Below, piece after piece: positions 47,075-56,929 of a DNA stretch of 64,000 nt (the stretch's first letter is position 1; every line of letters starts with the position of its first letter). The translations under genes and the position numbers were made by a program. Under the pieces are notes generated by a model. The model saw nothing but the letters and a program-made list of their open reading frames with translations, had not been told where the DNA came from and did no database searches. The stretch is taken from contig NZ_FOHI01000003.1 of assembly GCF_900111585.1 (NCBI RefSeq), forward strand, positions 357,492 to 421,491. Reading direction: 5' to 3'. The DNA is from Nitrosospira multiformis. GTDB taxonomy: Bacteria > Pseudomonadota > Gammaproteobacteria > Burkholderiales > Nitrosomonadaceae.

Positions 47075-48961
47075 ATGTTTGATTTCGTCAACAAGAAAAG
47101 ACGCATCGTTCAGATCATCCTGGGACTTGCCACGTTACCGTTCGTTTTCTGGGGCGTGGAATCCTATCGCAGTGCGGATGCGGGTGACCATGTTGCGCTC
47201 GCCGCAGGAGAAAAAATTTCGCGCCAGGAATTTGAGCAGGCGCTGCGTAATCAGCAGGAGAATATGCGCGCCACGCTGGGAGAGAATTTCAGCCCGGCCC
47301 TGCTGGAGAGACCCGAAGTGAGAGCGGCCGTCCTGGAAGGATTGATCCAGCAGCGCTTGCTGCGGCAGGAGGCATTTCGCGTTGGACTGGGGGTATCCGA
47401 CGCGCAACTGGTCGAGATGATCCAGAACATCGATTTATTTCAGGAAGACGGCCATTTTTCGAAGCAGCGCTATGAAGAATGGCTGCGGAACCAGGGAATG
47501 AACGCGCGCGCTTTTGAAGCACGCCTGCGTCAGGATTTGATGCGACAGCAACTGGTTGATCCTTTCTCCAAAAATGCGTTTATTTCCCATTCGGTGGCGG
47601 AAAGAATCCTGCGCCTGGGTGACGAAAAGCGTGAAGTGAGCGTTGTTCAAATCCAACCGGGGCAGTTTCTGGCGAATGTCAAACCGGGTGATGGCGCCAT
47701 CAGAGCCTACTATGAGGCGCACAAGGCCGAATTCCAGGTGCCGGAGCAGGCGCGGGTCGAGTATGTAGTGTTATCGATGGATGCGCTGGCCGAGAAGGCC
47801 CAGGTAACCGCCGATGAGGCGCTGGCATATTACGAGGAGCACAAGCATGAATTCGGACAACCCGAAGAACGCCGCGCGAGTCATATTCTCATAAGCGCAC
47901 CTGCCTCGGCTTCCGCTTCTGATCGCGCGGCAGCGCGCGCCAAAGCTGAGGAACTGCTGGCCGAAGTCAGAAAATCCCCACAGCGTTTTGCGGAATTTGC
48001 GAAACAGCATTCCCAGGATCCGGGCTCAGCGCCAACGGGCGGAGATCTCGGTTTTTTCGCCCGCAACATGATGACCAAGTCATTCGAGGACGTGGTTTTC
48101 CGGATGAAGCCGGGTGAAATCAGCGATATCGTCGAGACTGAGCATGGATTTCATATCATTCTGCTGGCGGAGGCAAGAGGCGGAAAGCAGGCGAGTTTCG
48201 AGGAAGTGAAGAAGCAGGTTGAACCGGAAGTCAGGAAACAGAAAGCTGCAAAGACGTTTGGTGAAATGGCGGACAGCTTCAGTAACATGGTGTATGAGCA
48301 AAGCGATAGCCTGAAACCGGTCGCGGAAAGTCTTGGCTTGACCATACAGCAGAGCGGCTGGATTCGGGTGAACTCGGATGAGCCGCCTTATCTCAACAAT
48401 GAAAGGCTGCTTCAGGCAATATTTTCGGAAGACGCGATCAAGGATAAACGCAATACGGAGGCGATCGAAGTTTCTCCCAACACGCTTGTTTCGGCCAGAG
48501 TGCTGGACTACAGACCGGCCGCCACCCCTTCTGTGGATGAGTTGAGGGATAAAATCGCGGTGTTGATCGCCCGGGAGGAGGCTTCCAAAGCAGCGGTAAA
48601 TGAAGGGAAGGAGCAGCTTGCGCAACTGCAGCTGGGAAAGACTGCCGCAATCAAATGGACTCCCAGCCAGCAGGTTTCCAGAAGGGAGCGCCAGGGTTTT
48701 GACAATGAGACGGTACAGGCGATTTTCAGGGCTGAAACAAATCACCTTCCGGCCTATTCAGGCCTGCCGAATGCTCAGGGTGGTTTTACTCTGATTCGCG
48801 TTGACCGTGTCATCGAGTCACGGACGCCCAGCGCAGACGAGCGAAAAGCTTTTGCAGGCCAACTGAGCCAGTTGTTCGCTCAGGAAGAATTTTCATCCTA
48901 TCTGGATGGAATCAAGAAAAGGTATGATGTATCGGTCAGGAGTGAAAACCTCGAGAAGTAG
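47075..48961 (+). CDS. ppiD: Periplasmic folding chaperone PpiD (SurA-N / parvulin PPIase)
   Basis: 628 residues. A single N-terminal anchor ('IVQIILGLATLPFVFWGV') is followed by the SurA-N-like helical chaperone region ('VLEGLIQQRLLRQEAFRVGL') and a parvulin domain ('RRASHILISAPA', 'FAKQHSQDPGSAPTGGDLGF', 'EHGFHIILL'). PpiD works at the Sec exit with YfgM, whose likely gene is also in this window. Conserved position after hup and the tRNA pair. Confidence 0.94.
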   Translation: MFDFVNKKRRIVQIILGLATLPFVFWGVESYRSADAGDHVALAAGEKISRQEFEQALRNQQENMRATLGENFSPALLERPEVRAAVLEGLIQQRLLRQEAFRVGLGVSDAQLVEMIQNIDLFQEDGHFSKQRYEEWLRNQGMNARAFEARLRQDLMRQQLVDPFSKNAFISHSVAERILRLGDEKREVSVVQIQPGQFLANVKPGDGAIRAYYEAHKAEFQVPEQARVEYVVLSMDALAEKAQVTADEALAYYEEHKHEFGQPEERRASHILISAPASASASDRAAARAKAEELLAEVRKSPQRFAEFAKQHSQDPGSAPTGGDLGFFARNMMTKSFEDVVFRMKPGEISDIVETEHGFHIILLAEARGGKQASFEEVKKQVEPEVRKQKAAKTFGEMADSFSNMVYEQSDSLKPVAESLGLTIQQSGWIRVNSDEPPYLNNERLLQAIFSEDAIKDKRNTEAIEVSPNTLVSARVLDYRPAATPSVDELRDKIAVLIAREEASKAAVNEGKEQLAQLQLGKTAAIKWTPSQQVSRRERQGFDNETVQAIFRAETNHLPAYSGLPNAQGGFTLIRVDRVIESRTPSADERKAFAGQLSQLFAQEEFSSYLDGIKKRYDVSVRSENLEK

Positions 48962-48974
48962 TCATGCTTCGGGA

Positions 48975-49757
48975 TTAGAGGGTGTCGAAGGCAATCGTGT
49001 TGAATCCGGCATCGACATGGGTAATTTCACCTGTTATGCCGCCTGCCAGATCACTGCATAGAAAGGCGGCCACATTGCCCACATCCATGATCGATACATT
49101 ACGCCGCAGCGGCGCGACCTTCTCCGTGTAGCTCAGAAGCTTTCCAAAGTTGCCGATTCCTGCCGCAGCCAACGTTTTGATCGGCCCTGCCGAAATCGCA
49201 TTGACGCGTATTCCCTTGGGACCCAGACTGGAAGCCATGAAGCGGACATTGGCTTCGAGACTTGCCTTGGCCAGTCCCATAACGTTGTAATTCGGCATCA
49301 CCCTTGTTGCACCCAGATAGGAGAGTGTCAGAAGCGCGCCATTTCGTCCCTGCATCAGCGGAAGGGCAGCTTTTGCCAGCGCAGCGAAACTGTAGGAACT
49401 GACATCGTGGGCAATACGAAAAGCCTCCCGGTTTACGGTTTCAAGATAATCTCCGCTGAGCGCCTCGCGTGGAGCAAAGGCAATGGAGTGAACAATGCCA
49501 TCGAGGCCATCCCAGCGCTTTGCGAGATCATCGAAACATCGGTCGATTTCCTCATCCTTTGAAACATCACAGGGAAACAGCAAATCGCTGTCAAATTCCT
49601 TAATGATTTTTTCAACCCGTTCACGCACACCTTCCCCTTGATAAGTAAAGGCAAGCTGGGCGCCCTCGCGATGCATCGCCTTTGCGATGCCATATGCAAT
49701 CGAACGGTTGGTCAGAAGGCCCGTGATGAGAATGCGCTTGCTGGCGAGAAATGTCAT
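48975..49757 (-). CDS. fabI: Enoyl-ACP reductase (NADH)
   Basis: Last reduction step in each fatty-acid elongation cycle; 260 residues. FabI-type cofactor motif '[19 protein letters not shown]', '[15 protein letters not shown]', catalytic Tyr and Lys in '[20 protein letters not shown]', and '[15 protein letters not shown]'. Converges with ppiD and diverges from the peptide transporter. Confidence 0.97.
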   Translation of the reverse strand: MTFLASKRILITGLLTNRSIAYGIAKAMHREGAQLAFTYQGEGVRERVEKIIKEFDSDLLFPCDVSKDEEIDRCFDDLAKRWDGLDGIVHSIAFAPREALSGDYLETVNREAFRIAHDVSSYSFAALAKAALPLMQGRNGALLTLSYLGATRVMPNYNVMGLAKASLEANVRFMASSLGPKGIRVNAISAGPIKTLAAAGIGNFGKLLSYTEKVAPLRRNVSIMDVGNVAAFLCSDLAGGITGEITHVDAGFNTIAFDTL

Positions 49758-50003
49758 GTCATATCCTTGAGGCGTTGGAATAATGATGTGAAATATAGAA
49801 ATACGGCGTCCCCGTTTGTCCGGATGTCCCGAAGTCGCGCGGACGGCTTGAACTCCTGAAGAAACTGCGGGTCAAGGTACACGAGCAAATGACGTGACGC
49901 ATAGCGTCGAACTGAAATACACGCTGAACCTGGCCCAACTCCAGCATTATAGCTTCAACTGTTGCATGCTTGTAGAATCACCCGGTTTGCAGAAAATCTG
50001 TCC

Positions 50004-52313
50004 ATGAGGAATCAAGATTGCCGCTGTATCATCAAGCCCGTGTTTACCCAATTTCTGAATAAGACCGCAACCTTGCCAGCGACGCACTTCCTTCCCGCAT
50101 TCCTTGCTGTTCTGGTGTGCGCCTGCAGCGGCAACCCATGGAACAGTCCGTATCCTGCCGCGGATGCGGAAAAAAATATACTTTATGCTGCTTTTGCCGA
50201 GCGCCCCAAGCACCTGGACCCGGTGCAGTCCTACAGCTCCAATGAGATTCTTTTTACGGCGCAGATATATGAGCCGCCGCTGCAATACCATTACCTGAAA
50301 CGTCCCTATGAATTGATTCCCGCTACCGCGACGAAAATGCCGGAGGTGCATTATTTTGACGAAAAAGGCGCGCGCTTGGGCGACAATGTGGACGCCGGTC
50401 AGATCGCCTTTACCGTTTATGAAATTTCAATCAAGTCCGGTATACGTTATCAACCTCATCCGGCCTTTGCCAGGGACTCACAGGGAGAGTTCCTTTATCA
50501 CAGGCTTGGCGAGGAGGACGTACGTGGCATTTACAAGTTGAGCGATTTTCCGCAAACCGGCTCCCGGGAACTCACCGCTGCGGATTACGTTTTCCAGATC
50601 AAGCGGCTGGCTCATCCCCGGCTGCACTCCCCCATTTTCGGCCTGATGTCCGATTACATCGTGGGCCTCAAGGAATATGCGACAGCGCTCGAGATGGCGG
50701 CCAAAGAGCAGTCCAAGGAGCAGGGGAAGCAGAGCGGAGGCGAGCAGGACGGCGAGGATTACCTGGATCTTGCGCGTTACCCCCTGGAGGGGGCCGAAGT
50801 GGTGGACCGGTATACCTATCGCATCAAGATCAAGGGCAAATATCCGCAGTTCAGGTACTGGCTGGCAATGCCTTTTTTCGCACCTATTCCTTGGGAGGCT
50901 GAGCGCTTCTACAGCCAGAAAGGCCTGTCGGAAAAAAATATCAACCTCGACTGGTATCCCGTCGGAACCGGGCCCTATATGCTGTCGGAGAATAACCCCA
51001 ATCGGATAATGGTGCTGGAAAAGAATCCCAATTTTCATGGCGAAACTTACCCTTCCGAGGGAATGCCGGAGGATGCGGAAGGGGGACTGCTGAAAGACGT
51101 CGGCAAACCGCTGCCTTTCATAGAAAAGGTCGTATACAGCCGGGAGAAGGAAAGCATTCCACGCTGGAACAAGTTTCTGCAGGGTTACTACGATGCATCC
51201 AATATCGGTTCCGACAGTTTCGACCAGGCTGTGCAGTTGACAGGACAGGGAGAGGCCACCGTAACTGAAGCGATGAAGGAGCAGGGCATTCGGCTGGAAA
51301 CGGCTGTTGCGACTTCCACAAACTACGTCGGTTTCAATATGCTCGACCCGGTAGTCGGCGGTGTTGGGAAACGTGGCCGCGAATCGGCCAGGAAGTTGCG
51401 TCAGGCGATTTCCATTGCAGTGGATTACGAGGAGTATGTCTCCATATTTGCCAACGGACGCGGGATTCCCGCGCAAGGTCCGATTGCTCCCGGCATCGCC
51501 GGGCATCGCGAGGGCAAAGAAGGCATCAACCCCGTAGTCTATGAGTGGGTAGACGGGCGGCCGCGCCGCAAGTCGATCAAGGTGGCCAAGGCATTACTGG
51601 CAGAAGCAGGTTATCCCAACGGCATCAGCGCCAGAACCGGTGAGCCGCTCGTACTTTATTTCGACGTAACGGCTAGGGGGGCGGAGGATAAATCCAGCCT
51701 CGACTGGATGCGCAAGCAATTTCAGAAGCTCAACATTCAGTTGGTGGTTCGCAGCACGGACTACAATCGCTTCCAGGACAAGATTCGCAAGGGCAATGCC
51801 CAGATTTTCGAGTGGGGTTGGAACGCCGATTATCCCGATCCGGAGAATTTCCTGTTCCTGCTACATGGTCCGCAGCAAAAGGTAGGCAATGAAGGCGAGA
51901 ACGCTTCCAATTACTCCAATTCCGAATATAACCGGTTGTTCGAGCAAATGAAGAATATGGAGAACGGCCCCGTGCGCCAGAAGATCATCGATAGAATGGT
52001 CAATATCCTTCGCCATGATGCGCCCTGGCTCTGGGGCTATCACCCCAAAGAATATGGCTTGTATCACTCATGGTATGGCAACGTCAAACCGAACAGACTG
52101 TCAAACAACAATGTCAAATATCTGCGTATAGACGGAGTCTTGCGCGAGCAGAAGCGGCGTGAATGGAATGAACCGGTAGTCTGGCCCGCCATCGCAGGAT
52201 TGATTGCGCTTGCCGGAAGTCTGCTTCCCGCCGTGCTTGTTTACCGGCGTAGGGAACGAGGAACAGGAATATCGGATGTCGCGCTGAAAATGGAAGCTCA
52301 GGGTGAAGGGTGA
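50004..52313 (+). CDS. Family 5 peptide-binding protein, YejA-like, lipoprotein with C-terminal membrane helix
   Basis: Extracytoplasmic solute-binding protein of about 770 residues for a Yej/Opp-type peptide importer. The signal ends in 'FLAVLVCAC', a lipobox-like Cys. SBP_bac_5 landmarks: 'RPKHLDPVQSYSSNEILFTA', 'YPVGTGPYMLSENNPNRI', 'QAISIAVDYEEYVSIFANGR' and 'GWNADYPDPENFLFLLHGPQ'. Unusually it ends with a predicted helix ('VVWPAIAGLIALAGSLLPAV') and a basic tail (YRRRERG), so it may be anchored at both ends. ATG 50004 was chosen; ATG 49962 would lengthen the n-region. The stop is directly followed by the permease start. Confidence 0.88.
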   Translation: MRNQDCRCIIKPVFTQFLNKTATLPATHFLPAFLAVLVCACSGNPWNSPYPAADAEKNILYAAFAERPKHLDPVQSYSSNEILFTAQIYEPPLQYHYLKRPYELIPATATKMPEVHYFDEKGARLGDNVDAGQIAFTVYEISIKSGIRYQPHPAFARDSQGEFLYHRLGEEDVRGIYKLSDFPQTGSRELTAADYVFQIKRLAHPRLHSPIFGLMSDYIVGLKEYATALEMAAKEQSKEQGKQSGGEQDGEDYLDLARYPLEGAEVVDRYTYRIKIKGKYPQFRYWLAMPFFAPIPWEAERFYSQKGLSEKNINLDWYPVGTGPYMLSENNPNRIMVLEKNPNFHGETYPSEGMPEDAEGGLLKDVGKPLPFIEKVVYSREKESIPRWNKFLQGYYDASNIGSDSFDQAVQLTGQGEATVTEAMKEQGIRLETAVATSTNYVGFNMLDPVVGGVGKRGRESARKLRQAISIAVDYEEYVSIFANGRGIPAQGPIAPGIAGHREGKEGINPVVYEWVDGRPRRKSIKVAKALLAEAGYPNGISARTGEPLVLYFDVTARGAEDKSSLDWMRKQFQKLNIQLVVRSTDYNRFQDKIRKGNAQIFEWGWNADYPDPENFLFLLHGPQQKVGNEGENASNYSNSEYNRLFEQMKNMENGPVRQKIIDRMVNILRHDAPWLWGYHPKEYGLYHSWYGNVKPNRLSNNNVKYLRIDGVLREQKRREWNEPVVWPAIAGLIALAGSLLPAVLVYRRRERGTGISDVALKMEAQGEG

Positions 52314-52316
52314 GTG

Positions 52317-53294
52317 ATGCTTAATTACATCATCCGGCGCATCCTGTATGCGATCCCCATTCTGGTGGGCGTGAACCTGATTACTTTCACCTTGTTTTTT
52401 GTTGTGAACACGCCCGACGACATGGCGCGCATGCAGCTTGGCATCAAGCGTGTTACACCGGAGGCCATCGCCAAGTGGAAACAGGAGCACGGCTATGATC
52501 AGCCGCTGATGTTCAACAATGCCGAGGAGGGCCTCGAGAAAGTTACCCGTACCATATTTTTCGAGAAATCCGTCGCCATGTTCGCATTCCGCTTCGGTCG
52601 TGCCGATGACGGGCGCGACATCGCCTACGAAATCAGGACGCGCATGCTGCCCAGTCTCGCCATTGCACTTCCGGTATTCGTGCTGGGGCTCATTGTTTAT
52701 ATCGCCTTCGCATTGACGATGGTATTTTTTCGGGCCACCTACGTGGATTTTTGGGGTGTGGTACTATGCGTCGCGCTAATGTCCATCTCAAGCCTGTTCT
52801 ATATTATTGGAGGGCAATTTCTGATCAGCAAATTGTGGCATCTCGTGCCCATATCGGGTTACAGCCAGGGACTGGATTCGGCCAAGTTTCTAGTGCTGCC
52901 GGTGATTATCGGCGTCATCAGCGCCGCCGGCGCAAACACGCGCTGGTACCGGACACTTTTTCTGGAGGAGATGGGCAAGGACTACGTGCGTACTGCCCGT
53001 GCCAAGGGCCTGCCGGAAAGTGCCGTGCTGTTTCGACATGTGCTGCAGAATGCCCTGATTCCAATTCTTACCGGGGCTGTTGTGGTAATTCCCCTGCTGT
53101 TTCTGGGAAGCCTGATCGTGGAATCATTTTTCGGCATTCCGGGATTGGGCAGCTATACCATCGATGCGATCAACTCTCAGGATTTTGCCGTGGTGCGCGT
53201 GATGGTTTTCCTGGGATCGTTGCTCTATATCGTCGGACTGATATTGACCGACATTTCCTATACGCTGGTGGATCCGAGGATAAGGCTGGAATGA
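52317..53294 (+). CDS. Peptide ABC transporter permease, YejB-like
   Basis: Inner-membrane permease of 325 residues. N-terminus 'MLNYIIRRILYAIPILVGVN' is typical of DppB/OppB/YejB. The EAA loop region is 'YVRTARAKGLPESAVLFRHV', then 'PLLFLGSLIVESFFGIPGLG'. GTG 52314 is directly in front of ATG 52317 and could also start it. Translation is probably coupled to the binding protein. Confidence 0.92.
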   Translation: MLNYIIRRILYAIPILVGVNLITFTLFFVVNTPDDMARMQLGIKRVTPEAIAKWKQEHGYDQPLMFNNAEEGLEKVTRTIFFEKSVAMFAFRFGRADDGRDIAYEIRTRMLPSLAIALPVFVLGLIVYIAFALTMVFFRATYVDFWGVVLCVALMSISSLFYIIGGQFLISKLWHLVPISGYSQGLDSAKFLVLPVIIGVISAAGANTRWYRTLFLEEMGKDYVRTARAKGLPESAVLFRHVLQNALIPILTGAVVVIPLLFLGSLIVESFFGIPGLGSYTIDAINSQDFAVVRVMVFLGSLLYIVGLILTDISYTLVDPRIRLE

Positions 53295-53315
53295 CAATAT
53301 TCCGGCAAGGTTGAC

Positions 53316-54776
53316 ATGTCTTTCAAACCTGTAATCCTGTGGACTGATGCGCTCGTCTACGTTCTGGTTGCCGTAATCGTTATCTTTGCCTGGCAGGTGC
53401 GGCGCCATGAACATCTTCTCGCGCCCTGGCGGCGCGTCGGACATAGTGCAAGCGGCATGGCAGCACTCACCATACTGATGTTCTTTATCGTTATCGGGTT
53501 GCTCGACACGATACATTTGCGTCCCGCCATCGAAAACGGCAATGGCGGCAGTGAAGCCGCTTACGGGGTCGAAGTGTTGAGCCTGCTCGACCTGCTTGCA
53601 ACGCCTCTGCGCACGCAAGTGGAAACAACCTACTCGGCGCCTTTCGCCACGCATCTCTACGCTCGCGAAACCGTGGAGTTGCCGGGCGGAGGGCAGGTAC
53701 GCGAATTCCCCCGTCTGAAATTCGGCGGAGCGCACCTGCAGGATCCGGATGCTCAGCTTGCCAGCGATATTGCCACCAGAGCTGGAGCAGGCGCGGGCCT
53801 TGCCCTGCTGCTCTGGTTCTTGATCGCGACATCGGTGACAGCGATCGTGGCGCACCGCAGGGATGAAAGGTTTATGTCCACGCTTTCCACAATCTGGCGG
53901 GGTATTACTCCGGTGCCATGGAGAGCGGTATTTGTGACGCTCGCCCTGATACTGCTGCTTGGCGGCGCCGCTCTTGCATTGTGCAGCGATTACCACATTC
54001 TTGGCACGGACAAAGTGGGGCAGGACGTATTTTACCAGTCCCTCAAGAGTATCCGTACCGGACTCCTCATAGGAACGCTCACGACACTGATGATGCTTCC
54101 TTTTGCACTGCTTCTCGGAGTTGCCGCGGGTTATTTCCGGGGTTGGGTAGATGACTTGATTCAATACCTGTACACCACACTCAGTTCGATTCCCGGCGTT
54201 CTACTGATTGCTGCCACGGTGCTGATGATGCAGGTTTACATGGAGACTCATCCTGAGCTCTTCGATACCATCGCTGCGCGCGCTGATCTCCGCTTGCTGT
54301 TTCTCTGCATCATATTGGGGGTTACAAGCTGGACTGGCCTGTGCCGCCTCCTACGGGGCGAAACCTTGAAGCTGCGCGAAATGGAATATATCCAGGCAGC
54401 CAATGCATTCGGCGTTTCCCACTGGCGCATCATCAGCCGCCATATTATCCCCAATGTGATGCACATCGTGCTGATCACCACCGTGATGGATTTCAGCGGT
54501 CTGGTACTGGCAGAGGCTGTACTATCCTATGTGGGAGTGGGCGTTGATCCTTCAACCATCAGTTTTGGCACCATGATCAACGCCGCGCGCCTGGAAATGG
54601 CGCGGGAACCGATGGTGTGGTGGGCACTGTTTGCTGCCTTCAGCTTCATGTTTGCGCTGGTCCTGAGCGCGAATCTCTTTGCCGATGCGGTACAGAATGC
54701 GTTCGATCCAAGGATGAAGACCCTGTCTGCCCTGGCGAGAACATGGCGCCGGAAAAGCATCGGGAAGAATGCGTAA
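53316..54776 (+). CDS. Peptide ABC transporter permease, YejE-like (long N-terminal part)
   Basis: 486 residues; second permease. An N-terminal region with two or three helices and a ~110-residue periplasmic insertion precedes the conserved part ('ILGTDKVGQDVFYQSLKSIR', 'GYFRGWVDDLIQYLYTTLSS', EAA loop 'YIQAANAFGVSHWRIISRHI'). Longer than OppC-type permeases (about 300), in keeping with YejE-like proteins that carry an N-terminal extension. Confidence 0.9.
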   Translation: MSFKPVILWTDALVYVLVAVIVIFAWQVRRHEHLLAPWRRVGHSASGMAALTILMFFIVIGLLDTIHLRPAIENGNGGSEAAYGVEVLSLLDLLATPLRTQVETTYSAPFATHLYARETVELPGGGQVREFPRLKFGGAHLQDPDAQLASDIATRAGAGAGLALLLWFLIATSVTAIVAHRRDERFMSTLSTIWRGITPVPWRAVFVTLALILLLGGAALALCSDYHILGTDKVGQDVFYQSLKSIRTGLLIGTLTTLMMLPFALLLGVAAGYFRGWVDDLIQYLYTTLSSIPGVLLIAATVLMMQVYMETHPELFDTIAARADLRLLFLCIILGVTSWTGLCRLLRGETLKLREMEYIQAANAFGVSHWRIISRHIIPNVMHIVLITTVMDFSGLVLAEAVLSYVGVGVDPSTISFGTMINAARLEMAREPMVWWALFAAFSFMFALVLSANLFADAVQNAFDPRMKTLSALARTWRRKSIGKNA

Positions 54777-54812
54777 CCAGATTCCCTTTTCCGCAGAGGA
54801 TTCTCTCCCGGC

Positions 54813-56912
54813 ATGAATTCAGTTCTTGAAATCCAGAATCTCGAAACCGTTCTGTACACGGAGCGGCGACCGGTATGGGCGGTCGATGGGCTTACGCTGC
54901 AGATCCTGAAGGGTGAAACATTTGCACTCCTGGGGGAATCCGGGTGCGGCAAATCCATCACGGCGCTTTCGGTAATGCGGCTGTTGCCGGAAGCCGGCGA
55001 AATCGTGAGTGGCTCTGTCTGTCTGGGCGGCGAAGATCTGCTGCTGCTTCCCGAGGCAGCCATGCGCAACGTGCGTGGGAAGCGCATCGGCATGATTTTC
55101 CAGGAGCCGATGCTAAGCCTCAATCCGGTGATGACCGTGGCGCATCAAATTGGCGAGGTATTGCAGCGTCATTTCGACTTGCGTGGACAAGCGGCAGAAA
55201 AACGCATCGTGGAAATTCTGGACCAGGTAGGAATACCGGATGCGGCAAGGCGCATGAATGAATACCCTTTCCAGTTTTCCGGTGGAATGAAGCAACGGAT
55301 GATGATTGCCATGGCCTTGGCCGGGGAGCCGGAGCTCCTGATTGCCGACGAGCCCACGACCGCGCTGGATGTGACCATCCAGGCGCAGGTGCTGGAACTC
55401 ATGCGCGGCTTGCAGCAGCGGGTGGGCATGGCAATCTTGCTGATTACGCACGATCTCGGTGTGGCTTCAGAGATGGCGCATCGGGTGGGAATAATGTATG
55501 CAGGGGAAATTGTGGAAACGGCGAGCCGTGAGGCGTTTTTTCGCGGACCGGCACATCCCTATTCCCGCAAACTCCTTGCTGCCTTACCCGGCAGGGACAG
55601 ACGCAAACAGGGTCATCGGCTGGATGCGATCAGGGGCAACGTTCCCTCCCTGTCACGGGAATTCGTTGGCTGCCGTTTTGCGGACCGGTGCGACCAGGCC
55701 TGGGAATTGTGTCATCAGGTGGCGCCGGGATGGACCGCGCTGACCGGAGAGCAGCAGGTAAGATGCCACCTCTTTAATCAGAATTTTGGATCAAAGATCG
55801 TCAAACCGGCGGTTTCGGCGCAAGCAGGCGCGCCGGCCAGGCTGGATGCGGAAAGCAGGGAGTTTGAGTCGTTCCCCAGTGCTGGAGCGGAGCAACCAAC
55901 GCCTGATGGTTCCCTGTTATCCGTTACTGATCTGAAGGTTTATTTCCCTATCCACAAGGGCTTGATGAGGCGTGTAGCGGGGTACGTCAAGGCAGTCGAC
56001 GGAATATCGCTCAAGATTGATCGGGGCAAAACGCTGGCGCTGGTGGGAGAATCCGGCTGCGGAAAGACGACGGCAGGAAAAGCCATGCTGCAACTCATCC
56101 CTCCCACGGCGGGCAGCGTGCGCTACAACGGGGTGGAACTGGTAGGTCTGGAGCGCAACCGGTTAAGGAGACTCCGCGGCGAATTCCAGCTTATATTCCA
56201 GGACCCGTATTCATCACTCAATCCCAGAATGCGCATTGTCGATATTATCGAAGAGGGAATGAACGCCCTCGGGGTCGAAGATGACGGAAAAGAGCGCAAG
56301 GAAAAAAGAGTGGACGGGTTACTCGAAAGTGTCGGCCTGCCAGCAGAGACCAAATGGCGTTACCCGCATGAGTTCTCCGGCGGCCAGCGCCAGCGGATAG
56401 CCATTGCCCGCGCATTGGCCGTCAACCCGAAGCTGATCGTATGTGATGAGCCCACCAGCGCGCTGGATGTGTCGGTGCAGGCCCAGATTTTAAATCTGTT
56501 GAGGGAATTGCAGCGCAATCTGGGCTTGGCCTATCTGTTCATCACCCATAATATTTCAGTGGTCGAATATATTGCGGATGAGATCGCAGTCATGTATCTG
56601 GGAAGGATAGTGGAACGCGGGACGGTGGATGAAGTTCTGGGCAGCCCCCGTCATCCCTATACGCAGGCATTGTTATCCGCTGTTCCCGTTATCGAACTGG
56701 AGTCGAAGCGGAAGGTTATTCGCCTGCACGGCGACCTTCCGTCGCCCGCCAATCCGCCGCAGGGCTGCCATTTTCATCCCCGTTGCTCCCACGTCATGCC
56801 GGCCTGTCGTAAAAACTACCCGGCAGCAAGCACATTCAGTTCAACGCATACGACACACTGCTATCTTTATCCTCAAGACGAGGATCAGTCAGACCGTAAA
56901 ACACAGGCATAA
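54813..56912 (+). CDS. Fused dual-ATPase of peptide ABC importer, YejF-like
   Basis: 699 residues holding two OppD/OppF-like ATPase domains. First domain: Walker A 'GESGCGKSITALSVM', signature 'FSGGMKQRMMIAMAL', Walker B 'LLIADEPTTALD'. Second: Walker A 'GESGCGKTTAGKAML', signature 'FSGGQRQRIAIARAL', Walker B 'LIVCDEPTSALD'. Each ends in an oligopeptide C-terminal Cys-rich region ('CRFADRCDQAWELC', 'CHFHPRCSHVMPAC'), which in this family can bind an Fe-S cluster. Order binding protein, two permeases, fused ATPase equals yejABEF. Confidence 0.94.
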   Translation: MNSVLEIQNLETVLYTERRPVWAVDGLTLQILKGETFALLGESGCGKSITALSVMRLLPEAGEIVSGSVCLGGEDLLLLPEAAMRNVRGKRIGMIFQEPMLSLNPVMTVAHQIGEVLQRHFDLRGQAAEKRIVEILDQVGIPDAARRMNEYPFQFSGGMKQRMMIAMALAGEPELLIADEPTTALDVTIQAQVLELMRGLQQRVGMAILLITHDLGVASEMAHRVGIMYAGEIVETASREAFFRGPAHPYSRKLLAALPGRDRRKQGHRLDAIRGNVPSLSREFVGCRFADRCDQAWELCHQVAPGWTALTGEQQVRCHLFNQNFGSKIVKPAVSAQAGAPARLDAESREFESFPSAGAEQPTPDGSLLSVTDLKVYFPIHKGLMRRVAGYVKAVDGISLKIDRGKTLALVGESGCGKTTAGKAMLQLIPPTAGSVRYNGVELVGLERNRLRRLRGEFQLIFQDPYSSLNPRMRIVDIIEEGMNALGVEDDGKERKEKRVDGLLESVGLPAETKWRYPHEFSGGQRQRIAIARALAVNPKLIVCDEPTSALDVSVQAQILNLLRELQRNLGLAYLFITHNISVVEYIADEIAVMYLGRIVERGTVDEVLGSPRHPYTQALLSAVPVIELESKRKVIRLHGDLPSPANPPQGCHFHPRCSHVMPACRKNYPAASTFSSTHTTHCYLYPQDEDQSDRKTQA

Positions 56913-56929
56913 GATAAGGAATACTCCGA

